From Bdellovibrio sp. (GTDB lineage: Bacteria > Bdellovibrionota > Bdellovibrionia > Bdellovibrionales > Bdellovibrionaceae), in NCBI GenBank assembly GCA_013360185.1, contig JABWCO010000055.1:1-39475 (forward strand): a stretch of DNA of 39,475 nucleotides. The letters run 5' to 3'. Position 1 is the first letter of the stretch. Each line of letters opens with the position of its first letter. Below the pieces are notes generated by a model. That model ran no database searches and was not told the DNA's origin. It was given only the letters and a program-made list of their open reading frames with translations. The position numbers and the translations under genes are program-made. Shown one piece after another: positions 34,685-39,475 of the stretch.

Positions 34685-35547
34685 TTCAAATTGGACGCTT
34701 TAATAAACTTAAGGTCGTAAAGCACGTCGACTTTGGCGTTTTTCTGGACGGCGAAGATGATGGCGAAATCCTGTTACCGTTACGCTATATGCCCGAACAG
34801 TGCGACGTCGGCGACGAAGTAAACGTCTTTGTGATGTTTGATTCGGAAGACCGTCTCTTGGCGACCACCGAAGTCCCCAAAGCTCTGGTCGGAGATTTTG
34901 CATTGCTTAAAGTCGTCGCCGTTGAAAAAGTCGGCGCCTTTTTAGACTGGGGCTTAGCAAAAGATTTATTCTTACCTTATGCTGAACAAATTCACGCCCC
35001 GCGGGTGGGTCAAGATATTCTGGTCTATCTTTACACCGACAAGAGCGATCGTATTTCAGCCTCGATGCGTTTAGACCGTTACACACAAAAGGCCCCTGCA
35101 GAACTAAAAAATGGCGACGAAGTCGATTTGCTTATCACCGGTAAAACCGATTTAGGCTTTAAGGCTATCGTCAATAACTGCTGCCAAGGCTTGCTCTTTA
35201 CCAACGAGGTCTTTCAACCTTTACACTATGGGCAAAAAACTAAGGGCTTTATTAAGACCGTGCGCCCTGATGGGAAGCTCGACATCGTTCTGCAAAAAAC
35301 CGAAAAGGTTGGCCATAAGGCGGCGGATGATATCGGCCCTTTGATCTTAGAACAATTAATTAAAAACTCTGGCTTCCTAGCGATCAATGACAAAACTCCT
35401 CCAGAAATAATTTATAAACTTTTTGGAGTCAGTAAAAAGAAATACAAGATCGCCTTGGGCGGGCTGTACAAAAAACGTCTGATCTCCGTGGATGAAGACG
35501 GCATTCGTTTAGTCGCCAAAAAACAGCAGAACACTGCAGCAAAATAA
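34681..35547 (+). CDS. cvfB: CvfB/YitL-family S1 RNA-binding protein
   Basis: The 288-residue protein contains S1-like OB folds in series (GRFNKLKVVKHVDFGVFLDG at the N-terminus, VVAVEKVGAFLDWGLAKDLF in the second, KTDLGFKAIVNNCCQGLLF in the third) and a C-terminal winged helix (IIYKLFGVSKKKYKIALGGL). This is the CvfB order. Family members bind RNA and affect virulence gene expression and translation in Staphylococcus; the molecular role is not settled. Its ATG overlaps the ybiT stop (34681-34684) and hflX starts 10 bp after its stop, so all three are probably one transcript. Confidence 0.88.
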   Translation: MIQIGRFNKLKVVKHVDFGVFLDGEDDGEILLPLRYMPEQCDVGDEVNVFVMFDSEDRLLATTEVPKALVGDFALLKVVAVEKVGAFLDWGLAKDLFLPYAEQIHAPRVGQDILVYLYTDKSDRISASMRLDRYTQKAPAELKNGDEVDLLITGKTDLGFKAIVNNCCQGLLFTNEVFQPLHYGQKTKGFIKTVRPDGKLDIVLQKTEKVGHKAADDIGPLILEQLIKNSGFLAINDKTPPEIIYKLFGVSKKKYKIALGGLYKKRLISVDEDGIRLVAKKQQNTAAK

Positions 35548-35557
35548 TAGGTGTCTT

Positions 35558-36988
35558 ATGGACTTGTTAAATGATCAAAAACCCTTGAACGCCCTGCTTG
35601 TGGGTATTCAGTTACCAAAAGTTTCCGAATCCGAAATGAAGGCCTCGCTTGCAGAGCTATCGCGACTGGTCACCACTTTGGGTTACAACGTCATTGGTGA
35701 AACTTCGCAACGTCGTCAGTCGGAACGCAAAGCGACTGTCTTCGGTGAAGGTAAACTTAAAGAAATCGCAACATGGACTGGTGGCACAGGAGTTGTCGGA
35801 CCCACGTTCGTTAAGAAAAAACATAAAGCCGCATTAAAATTTAAAAAAGATGACGACGAAGATGATTTCGAAGACGTCGATTTAGATGCTGATTTAGATT
35901 ATAGCGAAGAAGATGAAGATCCAAGCGATCTAGGCACCGCGACACCGGCAAAAAAAGAAATCGCCCAAGTCATCGTCGTCGACAGTGAACTGTCGCCGTC
36001 CCAGATCCGCAATTTAGAAAGTGCAACGGGCGCGCAAGTTTTAGATCGTACGGGTGTTATTATTGAAATATTCAGTCGCCATGCCCGCACACGCACTGCC
36101 CGTTTGCAGGTCGAAATCGCCAAACTGACTTACGTAGCACCGCGCTTACGCGAAGTCGGTGGTGGTGAAGATCGCGGCGGTGGTGGAATCGGTGGCAAGG
36201 GTGCTGGGGAATCCAATATTGAACTGGATCGCCGTAAAATCCGCGACCGCATTAAAGAGCTTAAAAAAGAATTTACTTCCATCGCGCAAGAGCACGACCT
36301 GCGCAGATCCCGTCGGGAACAAGAAATTACGGTGGCTTTAGTCGGCTACACAAACGCGGGGAAATCTTCGTTGATGCGTGCTTTAACTGGCAGTGACGTC
36401 TTAGTCGCGGACAAGTTGTTTGCGACTTTAGACACCACCGTGCGAATTCTGTATCCGGAAACAAAGCCAAAGATTTTGGTCTCTGACACGGTCGGCTTTA
36501 TTAAAAAATTACCCCATGATTTGGTCGCCTCTTTTAAATCCACTTTAGATGAAGCTTCGAATGCTTCGTTACTTCTGTACGTGGTCGACGTCGCGGACCC
36601 AACATTTCGGTCGCAACTGGAGGTGACTCGTTCTGTTTTGAATGAAGTTGGAGCCAGTGGCATCGATAACATTTTGATCTTAAATAAAGTCGACAAAGTT
36701 TCTGAAGAAGCTTTGGCCGCGCTTAAAGAAGAATATCCCGAAGCGATCTTTATGTCTTCACTGAACGAAGAACACGTCGCCAACTTACGCTTACATCTGG
36801 TTAAGCACTTTGAAACTGCGATGGTCGATCAAAACCTGTTCATCCCCTATGATGTCCAAGGAGCCATCGGCGATATTCGCGCGAAGTTGCGCGTTTTGGA
36901 AGAATCTTACGACGAGCGCGGGGTTACTTTAAAAGTTCGCGCCCACGCAGATGATGTAAAACGTATCCGTATCCGATACGGAATCTAA
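35558..36988 (+). CDS. hflX: Ribosome-splitting GTPase HflX with acidic insertion
   Basis: The N-terminal HflX domain (GEGKLKEIATW) and the loop GGGEDRGGGGIGGKGAGESN are present, then the GTPase domain: G1 GYTNAGKSS, G3 DTVGF, G4 NKVD. HflX splits stalled 70S ribosomes after heat or antibiotic stress. At 476 residues it is longer than E. coli HflX; the extra length is a lysine-then-acid stretch at about 88-130 (KKDDDEDDFEDVDLDADLDY) between the strands GEGKLKEI and IVVDSELSPSQIRNLE. AGGTG precedes the ATG. It closes the ybiT-cvfB-hflX operon. Confidence 0.94.
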   Translation: MDLLNDQKPLNALLVGIQLPKVSESEMKASLAELSRLVTTLGYNVIGETSQRRQSERKATVFGEGKLKEIATWTGGTGVVGPTFVKKKHKAALKFKKDDDEDDFEDVDLDADLDYSEEDEDPSDLGTATPAKKEIAQVIVVDSELSPSQIRNLESATGAQVLDRTGVIIEIFSRHARTRTARLQVEIAKLTYVAPRLREVGGGEDRGGGGIGGKGAGESNIELDRRKIRDRIKELKKEFTSIAQEHDLRRSRREQEITVALVGYTNAGKSSLMRALTGSDVLVADKLFATLDTTVRILYPETKPKILVSDTVGFIKKLPHDLVASFKSTLDEASNASLLLYVVDVADPTFRSQLEVTRSVLNEVGASGIDNILILNKVDKVSEEALAALKEEYPEAIFMSSLNEEHVANLRLHLVKHFETAMVDQNLFIPYDVQGAIGDIRAKLRVLEESYDERGVTLKVRAHADDVKRIRIRYGI

Positions 36989-36994
36989 TTTTTT
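36966..36994 (+). terminator. Probable intrinsic terminator overlapping the hflX stop
   Basis: TCCGTAT (36966-36972) and ATACGGA (36976-36982) form a perfect 7-bp stem with a 3-nt loop inside the last codons of hflX. Six T residues follow at 36989-36994, a few bases after the stem. Confidence 0.55.
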
Positions 36995-39475
36995 AGTCTT
37001 TAGATCCCGTATCCACAGCAGCTATACTGGTGGTGCCTAATAACAGATCAAAGTCTTCTTTTGTTAAGGCGCCGCTGCCAGGTCCCAGATCGGCGTCTTT
37101 TTCTGACGTCGTAAACAGCGTTTGGAATTTTCTGTCTTTACGAGTTTTTAAAAGCTCCATCTTTTCTTCTAAAGATTCATGCATAATATAGCGGAACACT
37201 TGTACCGCCTTGCTTTGACCTAGGCGATGAGCCCGATCCGTAGCTTGATTTTCCACGGAAGGATTCCACCACGGCTCTAGATGGAAAACGTAACTGGCTT
37301 TGGTCAAATTCAACCCCACCCCACCGGTTTTCAAAGTCATCACCAGAACCGCACCACCTTTGGTGTTGTTAAAATCAGCTAAGATCTTTTGCCGTTGCTT
37401 GGTGGGGACTCCGCCATGCAACGCAAAAACAGCAATGCCTGCCTTACTTAATAAGGACACCGTGTGCTCTAGAGTTTGCAAGAACTGAGTAAAAACCAAA
37501 GCACTTTCGCCGGACTCGACAATTTCTAGCAATGAATCGAGCAGGGCTTCTAACTTAGGCGGAATGCGGTCGTAACGAACATTCGGCAATGCCGCTGGGT
37601 CCGAACACGCTTGGCGCAGACGCAATAACGCCGTCAACATTTGCAATTGGATACTGCCGGTTGCTTGGGTCAGCATACTTTCTTGAACTTTTTGATTATA
37701 GGACAAAGCGATATCGCGATAGATTTCGCGTTGGCGCTCTTCAAAGGCAATGCTGATCTTGGTTTCTTGTTTCTCTGGCAATTGATCCAAGATTTCTTTT
37801 TTCGTCCGACGCAACAACAACGGCTTCATTTTAAGTTTTAGATCTTCAATTTCTTCGCGTGTCACCATTTCGGTATTTACGAACTGACGACGGAAGTCCT
37901 CGATCTTACCTAAACTGCCGGGCACTAACAAATCCACCAATGAATAGAACTCACCATAATGGTTCTCCATGGGAGTTCCGGTTAGACAAATTTTAAAACG
38001 GGCCGCTAAGGCGCGAGCGGAGCTGGTTCGTTTGGTTGTAATATTTTTTAGGTTCTGGGCCTCGTCGAAAATCGCGACATTCCACTTATATTGACTCAAA
38101 AAACTTTCATGCTCCATCAACAAACCATAGGTCGTCAGCAAAACCACGTCTTCACGAGACTCTAGTTTCTTGCCGATCTTGGACAGTTCCTTAGAGTTGA
38201 AAACTATGAGAGGCAATTTTTCCGTGAACTTTTCAACTTCACTTTGCCAGTTAAAGATCAATGACGAGGGCACGATGATCAGGACTTTTCCAAGTTCTTC
38301 TTTAACACGAAGATCCTCTAAAAACGTGATGGTCTGAAGAGTTTTACCCAAACCCATATCGTCGGCAAGCAGTGCGCCTAAGTGCAGATTATAAAGATCC
38401 TGCAACCAGTGAAAGCCCTTCACTTGGTAGGGCTTTAAATCAGCTTTGACTGTCGGTGGAATCTCGGCAGCACGTTGGCTTTCCCCCATGCTGTCATAAA
38501 ATGCACAAAGTTTTTTCCATTGCTCATCGCCACGAATTCCAACACCCGAAGCCCGCAAGGCCAAAAGCTCTAATACTTGATTGCGTGGCAACTGATAGAC
38601 CTTGTCACCCTTACTGCGTTTGCTGGCCTCGACTTTACCGCGTTGCAGTTTGTTCCAGAAGTTCTCTAAGCGACGCAATGAGGGCATCTTGGTGCGCGGA
38701 ACCAGATACAACCGGCCATCGTATTCAATCACCCCACTGCCGCCGAAACTGCCCATATTTTGCGGATCAATTTCTTGGCCATGCAGAAAAAACTTGGGGT
38801 TCAGTTCAAACCAGTTAAAGTCCCGCTGTTCGCCATCGGCCTGCAGAACGAACTCTACTTGGAACTCGTCTTCAGCGAGTTCTTGCAGCGGTTGCTCTTT
38901 AAAATACAGACTGAAACCATGGGGAATCAGAGGTTGGACGTTTTCTAAGGTTTCGTAAATTAACGATCCCTCTTTTTTTCCTTTGCTAAAGAAAAAGCGA
39001 CCATCCTTTAAATACGGATCAGACACAATGTCGCCACTCCAAATTTTTGTCAGCAAGGAGGTTCGTGATTTTTTGAAGATCTCTCCACCAGAGGTTTGCG
39101 CCATTCTCTTAAGCATCTCATAGATAAGACGCAGCTCCCGCTCAACCACACCCTCTAAGATTACTTCTCCTTGTTCGGAGTAAAATGACTCTTTGGCTTT
39201 AAAAGTTTTAAAAGTACTTTTCACGAAATCGTTAAAGTAATTAAGCACGGGTGCTGAGCACAATTCTGGCAAAGTATACTCCTTCGCCAATACCACACCG
39301 GATCCACTTAAAAGCAATGCTTGCACGCGCTCCTGCAAAGAATTAAAGATTTCTTCTTTATCCGGCGTGCTGCCGTCAGTCAACGCACCGTCAAAGTGAT
39401 AAGACAATGTTTCAAAAGCAAGATATTGCAATACACCTAAGTGCTTTAAGATCTTGATATCCCAATCGCGCTTAC
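36993..39475 (-). CDS. SNF2-family helicase (5' end outside the window)
   Basis: The C-terminal part has the full SNF2/Rad54-type ATPase: DDMGLGKTLQTITFL (motif I), IVPSSLIFNW (Ia), DEAQNLKN (II, DEAQ), LTGTPMENHYGEFYSL (III), then the second lobe with LALHGGV-type strand, KTGGVGLNLTKASYVFHLEP (V) and ATDRAHRLGQSKAV (VI). The about 320 residues before it match the bacterial SNF2 N-terminal region. The frame stays open to the window edge (reading KRDWDIKILKHLGV before the TTG at 39431), so the true start is beyond 39475. It is a DNA or nucleoprotein translocase; the partner is unknown. Convergent with hflX. Confidence 0.94.
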   Translation of the reverse strand, partial: KRDWDIKILKHLGVLQYLAFETLSYHFDGALTDGSTPDKEEIFNSLQERVQALLLSGSGVVLAKEYTLPELCSAPVLNYFNDFVKSTFKTFKAKESFYSEQGEVILEGVVERELRLIYEMLKRMAQTSGGEIFKKSRTSLLTKIWSGDIVSDPYLKDGRFFFSKGKKEGSLIYETLENVQPLIPHGFSLYFKEQPLQELAEDEFQVEFVLQADGEQRDFNWFELNPKFFLHGQEIDPQNMGSFGGSGVIEYDGRLYLVPRTKMPSLRRLENFWNKLQRGKVEASKRSKGDKVYQLPRNQVLELLALRASGVGIRGDEQWKKLCAFYDSMGESQRAAEIPPTVKADLKPYQVKGFHWLQDLYNLHLGALLADDMGLGKTLQTITFLEDLRVKEELGKVLIIVPSSLIFNWQSEVEKFTEKLPLIVFNSKELSKIGKKLESREDVVLLTTYGLLMEHESFLSQYKWNVAIFDEAQNLKNITTKRTSSARALAARFKICLTGTPMENHYGEFYSLVDLLVPGSLGKIEDFRRQFVNTEMVTREEIEDLKLKMKPLLLRRTKKEILDQLPEKQETKISIAFEERQREIYRDIALSYNQKVQESMLTQATGSIQLQMLTALLRLRQACSDPAALPNVRYDRIPPKLEALLDSLLEIVESGESALVFTQFLQTLEHTVSLLSKAGIAVFALHGGVPTKQRQKILADFNNTKGGAVLVMTLKTGGVGLNLTKASYVFHLEPWWNPSVENQATDRAHRLGQSKAVQVFRYIMHESLEEKMELLKTRKDRKFQTLFTTSEKDADLGPGSGALTKEDFDLLLGTTSIAAVDTGSKD

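Noticed and set aside
1-39475. CRISPR array, prophage or toxin-antitoxin defence island
   Set aside because: No regularly spaced repeats, phage structural genes or recognisable toxin-antitoxin pairs are visible; the only mobile signs are the IS21 element and the tRNA fragment.

Overview
The window looks like chromosomal DNA from a Bdellovibrio-type predatory bacterium (Bdellovibrionota). This is inferred from gene content, not from a marker gene: a TIGR02147/DUF4423 regulator (a family I associate with Bdellovibrio and Fibrobacter), many lipoproteins with short lipoboxes, several secreted hydrolases (two subtilases, a nuclease, a lytic-transglycosylase-like protein), a GGDEF enzyme and an MCP. 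No rRNA, intact tRNA or CRISPR array is visible.

Layout. 1-2664: a complete IS21-family insertion sequence (istA, istB, both ends) whose outer left base is base 1 of the window. 2665-3640: a DJ-1/PfpI gene followed by a 28-nt tRNA 3' end (T arm, acceptor strand, C73, CCA; tRNA-His type), a probable att scar of an integrated element. 3760-8760: accessory genes: a secreted protein divergent from a LysR regulator, a TIGR02147 regulator translationally coupled to a lipoprotein gene broken by a one-base frameshift at an A8 tract, a VOC-fold protein and a small outer-membrane-type protein. 8878-10471: the most unusual locus, a MerR-type regulator whose C-terminal two thirds resemble the palm region of bacterial DNA polymerase III alpha. 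A MerR-type promoter (19-bp spacer with a dyad) sits directly in front of it. 10478-14500: an MCP, a flavin split-barrel/GAF/winged-helix protein coupled to a second split-barrel protein, and a divergent c-type cytochrome. 14597-22105: a large lipoprotein subtilase with PA domain, an OsmC gene inactivated by an internal deletion, a diguanylate cyclase, a small subtilase, a nuclease lipoprotein and a MarR repressor with a perfect palindrome upstream.

22226-36988 is dominated by RNA and ribosome biology: RluA-type pseudouridine synthase and RlmE (coupled), an ABC-F ATPase coupled to an alpha/beta hydrolase, a DEAD-box RNA helicase with a long RGG-like tail, and the run ybiT-like ABC-F / cvfB-like S1 protein / hflX, which looks like a ribosome-rescue or stress operon. 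Interspersed are a UMF1-type transporter, cytochrome b561, a STAS protein and lipoproteins. The window ends inside a SNF2-family helicase gene whose 5' end lies beyond base 39475.

Starts were moved inward from the longest open frame wherever a Shine-Dalgarno, signal peptide or domain boundary supported it. Functions rest on motif recognition by eye; no database search was run.
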